Below the pieces are notes generated by a model that saw only the letters and a program-made list of their open reading frames with translations, did not search any database and had not been told where the DNA came from. A DNA stretch of 54,955 bases. It comes from Acidobacterium sp. (lineage in GTDB: Bacteria > Acidobacteriota > Vicinamibacteria > Vicinamibacterales > UBA2999). The DNA lies in the NCBI GenBank assembly GCA_002737365.1, contig NSIL01000016.1:1-54955 (forward strand), read 5' to 3'. A program made the position numbers and the translations under genes. Shown here piece after piece: positions 1 to 10,086 of this stretch. Every line of letters starts with the position of its first letter. Position 1 is the stretch's first letter.

Positions 1-860
1 GACTCGGACTCGACAAAGACCGCGAGGGCACGCAAACTCTCCCCTACCAGTTCCGGGGTCTTGGCAAGATCGTAGAGCAGCGACCGGCCGCGGAACACCT
101 GGTCGAGTGATCGCAGCACCGGCTGGGAGGGTGCGGCCACGACGGGCGGCGGCGTGTCGAAGGAGATGCCCTCGTTCAGGTCCATCTTCTCGCTGGCCAG
201 AAACGGGCTGTCACCGCTGAGGCGGTCGGCGAGGATCGCGTCCGGATCGGCTTCGCCCAGCATGACCAGCGCTCGTCGGCAGCGATCGAGATTGGCGCGA
301 TTCCACGGCTCACGCACCACCAGGTCTTCACTGATGATGCGCGCCTCCAGGCCCAGGCCCACATTCAGGTGGGCATCCGTCAACTGCGCCTGCGCCTCGT
401 ACATCGTCGCTTCGAGGTCACCATCCACGCAGATTTCCACCAACCGCATCAATGCCACCAAGTGGGTGGGCACCCGGATGGTGAACTCGTGCAGCGACAC
501 GGCCGCGGCAGCGTAGTCGCCTTCCGCGAGAGCGGCCTCGCCTACCGCCTCGATGCATCGATCGCCGGCTTCGGAATTGAAGTCGGCCAGCTCGATCTTC
601 GCCAGGGTGTTCCAGAGGGCCGGATCGGTGCCGGCGAGTGTGCCTTGCCGCGCGGCGAGGTCGCCAGACTGCAACAGCGCGTACCGGTCGTCTGGCTGGT
701 TCGCGCGTAGGTAGAGGTCGCCAGGGGCGTTGGCGCTGTTCCAATCGCGGGGTTGGGCCTCGACGACCTTGACGTACTCCACGATGGCCGCATCGATGCG
801 TCCCTGACGGAGTGCTTTTTCCGCGCTCTCGAGCGCGCCTTCACGGTCGAACGGCGGCAC
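1..860 (-). CDS. TPR-repeat protein, partial (runs off left edge)
   Basis: I translated this frame directly. It opens at a GTG 12 bases after the rnhB stop and stays open to the window edge, about 286 residues. The first 40 residues form two amphipathic helices (ESAEKALRQGRIDAAI, then VKVVEAQPRDWNSAN) of the TPR type. Further TPR-like helices follow, for example EGDYAAAAVSLHEF and VALMRLVEIC. A low-complexity proline stretch (TPPPVVAAPSQP) comes near the visible end. It is last in the rnhB operon. No ATG is available near the start, and a GAGGG about 10 bases upstream is a weak ribosome site. The early part reads as if TPR units were missing (see findings). The molecular role is unknown; TPR proteins usually act as protein-protein scaffolds. 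Confidence 0.7.
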   Translation of the reverse strand, partial: MPPFDREGALESAEKALRQGRIDAAIVEYVKVVEAQPRDWNSANAPGDLYLRANQPDDRYALLQSGDLAARQGTLAGTDPALWNTLAKIELADFNSEAGDRCIEAVGEAALAEGDYAAAAVSLHEFTIRVPTHLVALMRLVEICVDGDLEATMYEAQAQLTDAHLNVGLGLEARIISEDLVVREPWNRANLDRCRRALVMLGEADPDAILADRLSGDSPFLASEKMDLNEGISFDTPPPVVAAPSQPVLRSLDQVFRGRSLLYDLAKTPELVGESLRALAVFVESE

Positions 861-872
861 TTTGTACGGCCC

Positions 873-1505
873 TCAGCCAATGGTATCAAACAGGCTGGCC
901 GGTCGGAACGATCGCCGGTGCTGCGGCGAGTAGCCAAACCGTGCAACGGCTGCCAGGTGCTCGGCGGTCGCATAGCCCTTATGTCGGTCGAAACCATATC
1001 GCGGGTCAGCACTATGGAGCTCTTGCATCATTCGATCCCGGCTCACTTTCGCGACAATCGAGGCGGCCGCGATGGCGGACGAGCGGCGGTCGCCGCCAAT
1101 CACCCCGCACTGGGCCATCGGCAATGACGGAATTCGAAAGGCATCGACCAAAACTGCATCCGGCAGGGGCACCAGGTCGAGAACGGCCCGGCGCATGGCC
1201 TGCAGGCTGGCCTGGTGGATGTTGATGCGATCGATTTCGCCGGGACCGACCGCGACGACGGTCCAGGCGATGGCCTTGCTGGTGATCTCGCTGTGCAAAC
1301 GTTCGCGTTGCGCGGCGGTCAGCGCCTTGGAATCGGCCAGGCCGTCAATGCGCCGATCGGGATCGAGGATGACCGCACCGGCCATGACCGGTCCGGCCAG
1401 GCATCCTCGCCCCACTTCATCGACCCCGGCGACACAGACAAAGCCGTATCGCCGGAGCGCATTCTCGATCGTGCGTCGTGCGGAGACCCTTGGCACTTCA
1501 GGCAC
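873..1505 (-). CDS. rnhB: Ribonuclease HII
   Basis: This 210-residue protein cuts the RNA strand of RNA-DNA hybrids and removes single ribonucleotides from DNA. The family signature DEVGRG is at residues 29-34 and gives the first two acidic ligands (D29, E30). D121 in LVDAF and D157 in VSRDRMM complete a four-carboxylate metal site. Length matches the usual 190-230 residues. The start is GTG, 18 bases after the rplS stop. The rplS-rnhB order is common in bacteria, which supports the call. No defect is visible. Confidence 0.95.
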   Translation of the reverse strand: MPEVPRVSARRTIENALRRYGFVCVAGVDEVGRGCLAGPVMAGAVILDPDRRIDGLADSKALTAAQRERLHSEITSKAIAWTVVAVGPGEIDRINIHQASLQAMRRAVLDLVPLPDAVLVDAFRIPSLPMAQCGVIGGDRRSSAIAAASIVAKVSRDRMMQELHSADPRYGFDRHKGYATAEHLAAVARFGYSPQHRRSFRPASLFDTIG

Positions 1506-1523
1506 CCGTACGCACGGTCCGTA

Positions 1524-1871
1524 CTAGGAGGTCTTCTTGACTTCCTTCATGCGGGCCGCCTTGCCCTTGAGGTCGCGCAGGAAGTACAGCTTCGCGCGGC
1601 GGACCTTGGCAGAGCGCAGCACTTCGATCTTGGAGATCGTCGGCGAGTGCAGCGGGAAAATACGCTCCACACCCTGACTGAACGACACCTTGCGCACGGT
1701 GAAGGTGGCGCGATTGCCGCCTTTGCGAATGCCGATGACGATACCCTCGAACACCTGGATACGTTCCTTGTCGCCTTCTTTCACTCGCACGTGCACGCGC
1801 ACCGTATCGCCGGCCTTCATGCGGGGCCGTTCGGTCAGTTGCGCCTTCTCAACCATCTCCATCGTCGTCAT
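1524..1871 (-). CDS. rplS: 50S ribosomal protein L19
   Basis: This 115-residue protein lies at the 30S-50S interface. Family hallmarks are [19 protein letters not shown] near residue 22, FEGIVIG, and the C-terminal [18 protein letters not shown]. The reading frame is open upstream, but the correct start is the ATG at 1871, because it has AAAGGAG six bases upstream and gives the family length. The start overlaps the trmD stop as ATGA, so translation is probably coupled. It belongs to the conserved rpsP-rimM-trmD-rplS block. Confidence 0.96.
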   Translation of the reverse strand: MTTMEMVEKAQLTERPRMKAGDTVRVHVRVKEGDKERIQVFEGIVIGIRKGGNRATFTVRKVSFSQGVERIFPLHSPTISKIEVLRSAKVRRAKLYFLRDLKGKAARMKEVKKTS

Positions 1872-2599
1872 GACTTGCTCCTTTTGCTCAACCACTCGTG
1901 TTCGTCGGCGTCGAGCGCCGCGGCTGCCAGAAGTTCCGGCCGCCGTTCGGCCGTCCGTTCGAGCGCCGCGTTGCGCCGCCACCGGCGAATTTCTCCGTGA
2001 TGCCCGGACAACAACACGCCAGGCACCGCATGTCCTTCACACTCCGCGGGTCTCGTGTAGTGCGGGTAATCGAGCAGCCCGCGCGTAAACGAATCCCCTG
2101 CCACCGACTGCTCGTCCCCCACCACACCCGGGACCAGCCTGGCCACGGCATCAATCACGGCCAGCGCCGGGACTTCGCCGCCTGACAGCACGTAGTCGCC
2201 AATCGACAGTTCCTCGGTCGTCAGCACCTCTCGCACCCGCTCGTCGATGCCTTCGTAGCGGCCGCATAACAGGACGATGTGTCCCAGTGCGACCAACCGC
2301 CGCGCCCCGGCCTGGGTAAACGGCACCCCCGCCGGCGTCAACAGCACCACGGCATCGGGCGTCCCGCGGCGTTCGCGAATCGCAGCGAGCGCGGCGAAAA
2401 ACGGCTCGGGCTTCATCACCATGCCCGGCCCGCCACCGAACGGTACATCATCCACGACGTGATGCCTGTCCGTCGTGTAGTCACGAAGATTATGGACGGC
2501 GATGTCAATCAGTCCACTGGTGCGGGCTCGTCCCACCACACCCTCCGCGAGGCCGGCTTCGACCAGGCGCGGAAAGATGGTGACGACGTCGACCTTCAC
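1868..2599 (-). CDS. trmD: tRNA (guanine-37-N1)-methyltransferase
   Basis: This 243-residue SPOUT methyltransferase makes m1G37 next to the anticodon and prevents frameshifting. The trefoil-knot SAM site is visible as [12 protein letters not shown] and [11 protein letters not shown], with [14 protein letters not shown] earlier. The start is GTG at 2599 ([10 protein letters not shown]), which overlaps the rimM stop as GTGA. The open frame continues far upstream, but that part is out-of-frame rimM. The stop overlaps the rplS start. Length matches the family (about 245). Confidence 0.96.
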   Translation of the reverse strand: MKVDVVTIFPRLVEAGLAEGVVGRARTSGLIDIAVHNLRDYTTDRHHVVDDVPFGGGPGMVMKPEPFFAALAAIRERRGTPDAVVLLTPAGVPFTQAGARRLVALGHIVLLCGRYEGIDERVREVLTTEELSIGDYVLSGGEVPALAVIDAVARLVPGVVGDEQSVAGDSFTRGLLDYPHYTRPAECEGHAVPGVLLSGHHGEIRRWRRNAALERTAERRPELLAAAALDADEHEWLSKRSKS

Positions 2600-3132
2600 C
2601 GCCAATCTCCGTTCAATTCCAACAGTCCGTCGGGTGGCCGCACCGTAATGCGTCTCGCCGCGACATCGACGGTGCAGATCTCGTCGGCCAGCGGAATCAG
2701 CAACTCGCTGCGTTTCCCCGCGACCACCAGCCGCGACTGGGCGCTGTCGTCCAGGACGCTCGTCACGCGCCCCACCAGTTCGCCGCCCTCGGTCACCACC
2801 TCGCAGCCAATCAGGTCGCGGTGAAAATACTCGCCCTCGGGCAACAACTCGACCACGACTTCGTCCGTGCGCAACTGCTGGCCGGCCAGCAGTTCCGCGT
2901 CGTTCATCGAGCCGATGCCCGAGAACATGATCACCGGGCGGCCCTGATGCATTCGCATCGTGACCACCTCCATCACGACCGGCGGGCGTTCGCGCCGGCG
3001 GGTCCACAACTGCGCCCCGGTTCGAAATCGCTCCTCCGGGAAGTCGGTCTCGGGGTTGACGATGACCTCACCGCGATTGCCGTGCGTCCGGGCAATCACA
3101 CCCACCAGAATCGCCGTGTCCCAATCCACCAT
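2596..3132 (-). CDS. rimM: Ribosome maturation factor RimM
   Basis: This 178-residue protein helps mature the 30S head by binding S19. The N-terminal barrel begins ILVGVIARTHGNRGEV and the PRC-barrel half contains LIGCEVVTEGGELVGRV. The C-terminus LIPLADEICTVDVAARRI resembles the usual family ending. It sits between khpA and trmD in the standard ribosome-maturation order, with a 4-base overlap to trmD and a 39-base gap after khpA. Confidence 0.95.
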   Translation of the reverse strand: MVDWDTAILVGVIARTHGNRGEVIVNPETDFPEERFRTGAQLWTRRRERPPVVMEVVTMRMHQGRPVIMFSGIGSMNDAELLAGQQLRTDEVVVELLPEGEYFHRDLIGCEVVTEGGELVGRVTSVLDDSAQSRLVVAGKRSELLIPLADEICTVDVAARRITVRPPDGLLELNGDWR

Positions 3133-3171
3133 GTTGCTTCTCGCCGGCGGGTCAGAAGACCGCCGCGACGT

Positions 3172-3426
3172 TCAGCTGCGGCCGGTCTGGTCGCGAATGT
3201 CGAGGCTCACGCGCTGGTCGTCAGCCTCGGCGGCGCTCGCCAATAACGTGCGTAACGCGGCCGCGGTACGGCCCTGCCGGCCGATCACGCGGCCGAGGTC
3301 GCCCGAGGCGACCTGCAGTTCGTAGACGGTCGTGCCGCGTCGCTCTGATTCCCGTACGGTGATCACCTCTGGCTGGTCGGCCAGGGCTTTCGCGACGGTT
3401 TCGATGAGTCCTTTAAGATCCGCCAC
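3172..3426 (-). CDS. khpA: KH-domain RNA-binding protein KhpA
   Basis: This 84-residue protein is a single type II KH domain. The RNA-binding GxxG loop is IGRQG within GRVIGRQGRTAAALR, followed by the last helix and strand (VSLDIRD). Proteins of this family (YlqC/KhpA) bind RNA broadly and usually sit next to rpsP and rimM, as here. The gap to rpsP is 8 bases. Its precise RNA targets cannot be read from sequence. Confidence 0.92.
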   Translation of the reverse strand: MADLKGLIETVAKALADQPEVITVRESERRGTTVYELQVASGDLGRVIGRQGRTAAALRTLLASAAEADDQRVSLDIRDQTGRS

Positions 3427-3434
3427 GGCCGTCC

Positions 3435-3740
3435 TTAAACGGTCGGGGCCGCCGCTGGGGCGGCCGCCTGCGCCGTCACCGGCTCAACCACGACGCCACG
3501 GTCACGAGTCATGTGCTTGGCCATCAGCGTGCGCACCGAATCGGACGGGCGCGCGCCCACCTTGACCCAGTGTGCGACACGGTCCTTGTTGATCTCAAAC
3601 ACGGCCGGCTTGGTACGTGGATTGTAGAACCCGAGCACGTCGATGAACTGGCCTTCCTTCTTCGAGCGGGCTTCTGAAACCACGATCCGGAAAAACGGGC
3701 GCTTCTTCGAACCGGTACGACGCATGCGAATCGACAACAT
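3435..3740 (-). CDS. rpsP: 30S ribosomal protein S16
   Basis: This 101-residue protein is a primary 30S assembly protein. The N-terminus MLSIRMRRTGSKKRPFFRIV and the segment DVLGFYNPR are diagnostic. The C-terminal tail is Ala/Pro-rich ([12 protein letters not shown]) and longer than in many bacteria, which is common in GC-rich genomes. It is separated from ffh upstream by 81 bases that carry a palindromic repeat. Confidence 0.96.
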   Translation of the reverse strand: MLSIRMRRTGSKKRPFFRIVVSEARSKKEGQFIDVLGFYNPRTKPAVFEINKDRVAHWVKVGARPSDSVRTLMAKHMTRDRGVVVEPVTAQAAAPAAAPTV

Positions 3741-3791
3741 CTTGAACTCTCAACCTGCGGCACACCGTGGCCGCGCTTCTGGTTACCAAAT

Positions 3792-3815
3792 GGCCGCACT
3801 AAAGTGCGGCCCTAC
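3792..3815. repeat. REP-like palindrome between ffh and rpsP
   Basis: The sequence GGCCGCACT-AA-AGTGCGGCC is a perfect 9-base inverted repeat with a 2-base centre, followed by CTAC (GTAG on the other strand). It lies in the only sizeable gap of the ffh-rpsP stretch, so a transcript would carry a hairpin there. It matches other palindromes of the same design in this window. No T-run follows, so a terminator role is unlikely. Confidence 0.8.
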
Positions 3816-3821
3816 GACTGA

Positions 3822-5180
<1,359 letters not shown>

Positions 5181-5212
5181 ACCCTTATTCTACATGAACT
5201 TCAAGAGATTGG

Positions 5213-6496
5213 TCAAACCGACTTGAGATGGTGACCGAGCTTGTCCTTCTTCACTTTCAGGTACTTTCTGGTGGTGTCGGAGGCCGCTATTTCAAGTGGA
5301 AGCGTCGACGAGACTGACAGCCCGTACCCCTGTAGCCCCACGAACTTACGGGGATTGTTGGTCAACAGCCGCATGGTTCGGACACCGAGGTGGCGAAGAA
5401 TCTGTGCGCCGATGCCATAGTCGCGCTGGTCGGGCTTGAACCCGAGCTTTTCATTGGCTTCGACGGTATCGAAGCCCTGGTCCTGAAGGGCGTAAGCCCG
5501 AATCTTGTTGGCCAGGCCAATGCCCCGGCCCTCCTGGTTGAGATACAGCAACACGCCCCGGCCCTCGGCTGAGATTCGGCGCATGGCGGCGTCCAACTGG
5601 TCACCGCAGTCGCAGCGCGCCGAGTGGAAGACGTCGCCGGTCAGGCACTTCGAATGAACCCTGACCAGGACATCGCGGCCGCTCGTGATGTCGCCGGCCA
5701 CGAGCGCAATGTGGGTCATGTCGTCGAGCAGGCTCTTGTAGGCGTGAATGCGGAACGGCCCCAGTTCGGTCGGCAGGTCGGCTTCGGCCGCCTTCTCGAC
5801 CAGTCCCTCGTTCTGCATCCGGTGCCGGATCAGGTCGGCCACCGTGATCATCAGCAGCTTGTGCTTGCGCGCGAACTTCACCAGTTCCGGCACCCGCGCC
5901 ATGGTGCCGTCCTTCTTGGCTATCTCGCAGATCACGCCCGCCGGCTGGAGACCGGCCATGCGCGATAGATCCACGGCGGCCTCGGTCTGGCCGGCTCGCA
6001 CCAGCACACCGCCGTCGCGCGCGCGCAGCGGGAAGATATGGCCCGGCCGCGCCAGGTCGGCCGGCTTGGTCTTCTTGTCGATCGCTGTCAGCACCGTCCG
6101 CGCGCGGTCCTGCGCCGAGATGCCGGTCGAGGTGCCGCGCTTGGCTTCGATACCGATGCAGAAGGCAGTTTCAAACTGCGTCGAGTTCATTTGCTGCGGC
6201 ACCTGCAGCGGGATGTTCAGTTCGTCGAGCCGCGCCGCGGTCATCGGCATGCAGATCAGGCCGCGCCCATGAGTCATCATGAAATTGATCGCCTCGGGGG
6301 TGACATGCTCGGCGGCGATGGTCAGGTCGCCTTCGTTCTCGCGGTCCTCGTCGTCCACGACAATCAACATCTCACCGCGGCGGTACGCCGACACGGCTGC
6401 TTCGATCGTTGCGAAGGGCGCCTTCGGTCGCGCACCTGTGGCAATCTTCAGGGCACGGGACTTGGGCCTAGGGGCTTGGGACTTAATAGTTGTCAT
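5213..6496 (-). CDS. ribBA: Bifunctional 3,4-DHBP synthase / GTP cyclohydrolase II
   Basis: This 427-residue protein makes both riboflavin precursors. The N-terminal DHBP synthase half has the metal and substrate loop VVDDEDRENEGD near residue 46. The C-terminal GTP cyclohydrolase II half has the zinc site CLTGDVFHSARCDCGD (three Cys) and GRGIGL. I chose ATG at 6496, which overlaps the ribE stop as ATGA; the frame is open further upstream. Residues 5-17 are encoded by a 7-base tandem repeat and form a basic, Pro-rich leader that is not part of either enzyme. Confidence 0.94.
   Translation of the reverse strand: MTTIKSQAPRPKSRALKIATGARPKAPFATIEAAVSAYRRGEMLIVVDDEDRENEGDLTIAAEHVTPEAINFMMTHGRGLICMPMTAARLDELNIPLQVPQQMNSTQFETAFCIGIEAKRGTSTGISAQDRARTVLTAIDKKTKPADLARPGHIFPLRARDGGVLVRAGQTEAAVDLSRMAGLQPAGVICEIAKKDGTMARVPELVKFARKHKLLMITVADLIRHRMQNEGLVEKAAEADLPTELGPFRIHAYKSLLDDMTHIALVAGDITSGRDVLVRVHSKCLTGDVFHSARCDCGDQLDAAMRRISAEGRGVLLYLNQEGRGIGLANKIRAYALQDQGFDTVEANEKLGFKPDQRDYGIGAQILRHLGVRTMRLLTNNPRKFVGLQGYGLSVSSTLPLEIAASDTTRKYLKVKKDKLGHHLKSV
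6457..6484. repeat. Four 7-base tandem repeats inside ribBA
   Basis: On the plus strand the units are GGGACTT, GGGCCTA, GGGGCTT and GGGACTT, back to back. They lie in the coding region for the RibBA leader peptide, just after the start codon. Because 28 bases is not a multiple of 3, gain or loss of one unit would shift the reading frame. Confidence 0.75.
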
Positions 6497-7086
6497 GACT
6501 TGCGCAGTTCCATTCCACGTAGTACGTATTTCCCGACCAGGTCGCATTCGAGATTGACCTTGTCACCAGCGCGCCACAGCTTCAGCGTCGTACTGGCCCA
6601 GGTGTAGGGCACGATCTGAATATCAAACTGGCGCTCGCCGAGGCCGGCAACCGTGAGACTGACACCGTCCACGGCGACCGAACCCTTGCGAATGAAGCCG
6701 GCCGCCAGCGTCGCCGGAAAAGCGATCGTGATCCAGTGCGCCTCCCCCTCTGGCCGCACGTCCTCGACCGTGCCCACGCCATCGACGTGTCCCTGCACGA
6801 AGTGTCCGTCTACCCGGCCGTCAAACCGCAGTGGCCGCTCGAGGTTGACCGACTGGCCACGTTGCAGCACCCCCAGGGTCGTCACCCGGGATGTCTCGGG
6901 GCCAACGTCGGCGAACACGTGCTCGCCGTCGATCAGGATCACCGTGAGGCACACGCCGTTGACGGCGAGGCTGTCGCCCAACTTGAGCTGTGTGGCGAGC
7001 GGGGTGCGGATGCTCACGCGACAGCCGCCGCCGGTGCCCGTCACCTCAGCCAGCGTCCCTACCGCCTCAACGATCCCCGTGAACAT
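6493..7086 (-). CDS. ribE: Riboflavin synthase alpha chain
   Basis: This 197-residue enzyme dismutates two lumazines to riboflavin. Two homologous barrels are visible: the first begins MFTGIVEAVG and holds NGVCLTV; the second holds GHVDGVGTV and VDGVSLTV. ATG at 7086 matches the universal family N-terminus, so the open frame upstream is not used. The start lies 20 bases inside the end of ribD and the stop overlaps ribBA, consistent with coupled translation. Confidence 0.96.
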   Translation of the reverse strand: MFTGIVEAVGTLAEVTGTGGGCRVSIRTPLATQLKLGDSLAVNGVCLTVILIDGEHVFADVGPETSRVTTLGVLQRGQSVNLERPLRFDGRVDGHFVQGHVDGVGTVEDVRPEGEAHWITIAFPATLAAGFIRKGSVAVDGVSLTVAGLGERQFDIQIVPYTWASTTLKLWRAGDKVNLECDLVGKYVLRGMELRKS

Positions 7087-8152
7087 CAGCTTCCATCCAA
7101 GCATCCGGTCCGACCGTCTCAACCCGCACTGGAATCAGTTGCGACAGAGGGACCGGTATTCCACCGAAGAACTTAGCGCCCTGCTCACCCAGTACGGTGG
7201 GCGCCACAATCACGATCACACGATCGATAATGCCCGCTTGCCACGCTGCGGCATGCAACGTACCCCCACCCTCGAGCAGCAGGGTCGAAATATTCCACGG
7301 CACCAGGGAACGGATGTCCGCCGGCAACGCGCCGGTGCCTTCAATCACGTCTGCTCCCGCCGACTGCAACGCGGCAGCACGATCGGGATGCTGCCCGGCG
7401 GCCTCGACCGTGGTCAGTATTATGACCGGCCCCGCGTCGAGCGTCGAGAACACGCGGGCCGATGGCGGCGTACGCAAGCGGCGGTCAAAGATCACCCGCG
7501 CCAGTGGCCGCGCCCGATAGCTCTCGCGCGCCGTCAACCGCGGGTCATCGGCCAGGATCGTCCCCGAACCAACCCCCACGGCATCGACCGTTCCGCGCAG
7601 GCGCTGCGTGCGGCGGTTAGCCTCGGCCGACGAGATGGCGGTGCGCACCCCGGGCGCAGCGGCGATCCGCCAATCCAGGCTGGTGGCCACCTTGGCAATG
7701 ACCAGGGGACGCCCCTCGGTCTGCACCAGGGTGAAGGCGCGATTCATCCGTGCCGCGTCATCGCCAAGCAGCCCGACTTCGACCTGGATGCCGTGGTTCC
7801 GCAACTCTGCGAACCCCTGGCCGCCGACGAGTGGATTTGGGTCGGTCATCGCCGCCACAACGCGGCTAATGCCTGCTGCGATGATGCGGCGCGTACACGG
7901 ACCGGTACGGCCGTGATGGCCACACGGCTCGAGCGTCACGAACAACGTCGCGCCGCGGGCCTGCGCGCCGGCGTCCTGCAAGGCAAAGATCTCGGCGTGA
8001 GGCTCGCCGGCCCGCTGGTGCCGTCCCTGCCCCACGACTACTCCGTCCGGGCTCACGACCACGGCACCCACCAGCGGGTTAGGCGTCGTTACGCCCTCGG
8101 CCCGTCGCGCATGAAAGAGCGCGCGCCGCATGTAATCGGCGTCACTCACCAT
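7067..8152 (-). CDS. ribD: Bifunctional pyrimidine deaminase/reductase RibD
   Basis: This 361-residue protein carries out steps 2 and 3 of riboflavin synthesis. The N-terminal deaminase has the zinc motif HAE (near residue 52) and PCGHHGRTGPC. The reductase half starts near residue 145 and includes GVGSGTILADDPRLTAR and LLEGGGTLHAA. One oddity is SLDWRIA where the family usually has a glycine (SLDGRIA), next to the substrate pocket. The start overlaps ftsY by 7 bases (ATGGTGA). Confidence 0.95.
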   Translation of the reverse strand: MVSDADYMRRALFHARRAEGVTTPNPLVGAVVVSPDGVVVGQGRHQRAGEPHAEIFALQDAGAQARGATLFVTLEPCGHHGRTGPCTRRIIAAGISRVVAAMTDPNPLVGGQGFAELRNHGIQVEVGLLGDDAARMNRAFTLVQTEGRPLVIAKVATSLDWRIAAAPGVRTAISSAEANRRTQRLRGTVDAVGVGSGTILADDPRLTARESYRARPLARVIFDRRLRTPPSARVFSTLDAGPVIILTTVEAAGQHPDRAAALQSAGADVIEGTGALPADIRSLVPWNISTLLLEGGGTLHAAAWQAGIIDRVIVIVAPTVLGEQGAKFFGGIPVPLSQLIPVRVETVGPDAWMEADVHGDR

Positions 8153-9087
8153 TTCTCCTGGAAGATGGCATTGACGTAGTCGCGCGGCGAGAACGGCAAC
8201 AGGTCGTCCACGCCCTCGCCGACACCGACGTAGCGAATCGGCAACTTCAGGTCGTGCGCGATCGCCACGGCGATGCCACCCTTCGCCGTGCCATCCAGCT
8301 TGGTGAGCACGATTCCGGTGACGCCGGCCACGTTGGTGAACTCACGGGCCTGGGCCAATCCGTTCTGCCCCACCGTCGCGTCCAGCACCAGCAGCACTTC
8401 GTGCGGGGCTCCCGGCACTTCGCGGCTGGCCACTCGCCTGATCTTGTCGAGCTCGTTCATCAAGTTGACGCGGGTGTGCAGTCGCCCGGCGGTATCCACG
8501 AGCACGACATCACGCTGTCGCGCCTTGCCAGCCGTGATGGCATCGAAGACCACGGCCGCCGGGTCTGAACCCTCGCGCGCCCTGACTAAATCGACCCCGG
8601 CACGGTCGGCCCAAATCTGCAATTGATCCACCGCCGCCGCACGGAAGGTATCGGCAGCGCAAATGAGCGTGCTACGCCCCTCCAGCGTTAGCCGCTTGGC
8701 GAGCTTGCCGATGGTCGTCGTCTTGCCAACACCGTTCACGCCGACGACCAGCATGACATGCGGTTGACCCGCCGTGGCAGCCACGGAGCGCACCGCGAAG
8801 GCGGGCGTCGCGGCCTCCAGCACGCGCAGCATCTCCTGCTTTACCAGTGCTCGCAGGCTTTCGCCCCGGCGTTGACGGCGGGTGACGGCGCCAACAATCT
8901 CGCCGCTGGCGGCGACCCCCACGTCGGCCATCAACAACACTTCCTCAAGCGCTTCGGCCGTCTCGGCGTCGACCTCGCGGGTCCGCGCCTCGGCCGTGTC
9001 GGCGCGGCTGACGATGTCGTCGAATCGCTCGACCAGTTGCTGCGCGGTGCGCTGCAGCCCCTGCGTCAACTTGTCAAACAACCGCAT
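8146..9087 (-). CDS. ftsY: SRP receptor GTPase FtsY
   Basis: This 313-residue protein is the membrane-side partner of Ffh. It lacks a long acidic A domain; the N bundle starts at once (MRLFDKLTQGLQ). The G domain has GVNGVGKTTTIGKLA, the insertion-box helix DTFRAAAVDQL, DTAGRL and TKLDGTAKGG. It begins one base after the gpsA stop and overlaps ribD, so the two SRP GTPases flank the riboflavin genes in one transcription unit. Confidence 0.96.
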   Translation of the reverse strand: MRLFDKLTQGLQRTAQQLVERFDDIVSRADTAEARTREVDAETAEALEEVLLMADVGVAASGEIVGAVTRRQRRGESLRALVKQEMLRVLEAATPAFAVRSVAATAGQPHVMLVVGVNGVGKTTTIGKLAKRLTLEGRSTLICAADTFRAAAVDQLQIWADRAGVDLVRAREGSDPAAVVFDAITAGKARQRDVVLVDTAGRLHTRVNLMNELDKIRRVASREVPGAPHEVLLVLDATVGQNGLAQAREFTNVAGVTGIVLTKLDGTAKGGIAVAIAHDLKLPIRYVGVGEGVDDLLPFSPRDYVNAIFQEKW

Positions 9088-10086
9088 CTACGTGTGTTCC
9101 AATTTCTGTTTCCGCCCCATGAGATTCCGAATCGCGGCCTGCGGATCAGTACGGCCGGCCAGCACATCCGACATCCCCTGGGCGATCGGGAGTTCGATGC
9201 CGTGGCGGGCGCCGAGCGCCAGCGCCGCTTCGGTCGTGCGGACACCTTCGGCCACGGACTTGGTCCGCGCAAGAATCTGCGGCAGCGATTCGCCGCGCGC
9301 GAGCGCGATGCCCAACTGGCGATTGCGGCTCAAGCTACCGGTGCAGGTCAGCACCAGGTCGCCCAATCCAGCCAGGCCAGCCATGGTCTCCCGCTGCGCC
9401 CCCAAACCAACGGCGAGCCGTGACAGTTCCGCGAGCCCGCGCGTAATCAACGCCGCCAGCGCGTTGTGCCCGAGGCCGAGGCCTTCGACCACACCGGCGG
9501 CAATGGCAATCGTGTTCTTCAACGCGCCGCCGATCTCGACACCCACCACGTCGCCGCTGCCATACAGCCTGAGCGTGTTCGAACGGAAGTGCGCCTGGAT
9601 CGACTCGACTGCCACCGACGACTCACCGGCCGCGACCATGGCGGTGGGCAACTCACGGGCGAGTTCGATGGCAAAGCTCGGTCCCGAGAGCACGACAATG
9701 GCGGCGGCGGGACACTCGACCCGCAGTAACTCGGACATCCGCAGCATCGAGCCCTCTTCGAGGCCCTTGGCGGCGCTGATCAGCGTGCGGCCTGGCGCCA
9801 TCAGCGGACTGGCCGCGCGGGCCACGGCCCGCATGCCGTGCGACGGCACGGCCATCACCACGAACTCGGCGCCGGCCAGGGCCTGATCGAGCGCCTGGGT
9901 TAGTTGCAATGCCTTCGGCAATTCGATGCCCGGCAGGTACGCGGCATTGACGCGGGTCACCGCCATTTGTTCGGCGAGCGCCGCATCGCGCGCCCACAAC
10001 CGGACGTCATGTCCGGTACGGGCGAGATGCACGGCAAGCGCTGTCCCCCAGCTGCCCGAGCCCAACACCCCGATCGTGTGTGTCAT
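9088..10086 (-). CDS. gpsA: NAD(P)H-dependent glycerol-3-phosphate dehydrogenase
   Basis: This 332-residue cytosolic enzyme reduces dihydroxyacetone phosphate to sn-glycerol 3-phosphate, the substrate of PlsY. The Rossmann motif GVLGSGSWGTALA is at the N-terminus. The catalytic region contains AAKGLE, GPSFAIELA and GALKNTIAIAAGVVEGL. I chose ATG at 10086, which overlaps the plsY stop as ATGA and gives the family length; the frame upstream is plsY out of frame. The plsY-gpsA pairing makes metabolic sense. Confidence 0.96.
   Translation of the reverse strand: MTHTIGVLGSGSWGTALAVHLARTGHDVRLWARDAALAEQMAVTRVNAAYLPGIELPKALQLTQALDQALAGAEFVVMAVPSHGMRAVARAASPLMAPGRTLISAAKGLEEGSMLRMSELLRVECPAAAIVVLSGPSFAIELARELPTAMVAAGESSVAVESIQAHFRSNTLRLYGSGDVVGVEIGGALKNTIAIAAGVVEGLGLGHNALAALITRGLAELSRLAVGLGAQRETMAGLAGLGDLVLTCTGSLSRNRQLGIALARGESLPQILARTKSVAEGVRTTEAALALGARHGIELPIAQGMSDVLAGRTDPQAAIRNLMGRKQKLEHT

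Noticed and set aside
1868-3007. Longer TrmD start at 3007
   Set aside because: Residues before 2599 are rimM read in another frame; GTG at 2599 gives the family length and a GTGA overlap.
3792-3815. Palindrome before rpsP as a terminator
   Set aside because: No T-run on either side and downstream genes are part of the same conserved block.
6653-8179. 508-residue plus-strand frame opposite ribE and ribD
   Set aside because: Both genes on the minus strand have full family motifs; this frame has none.
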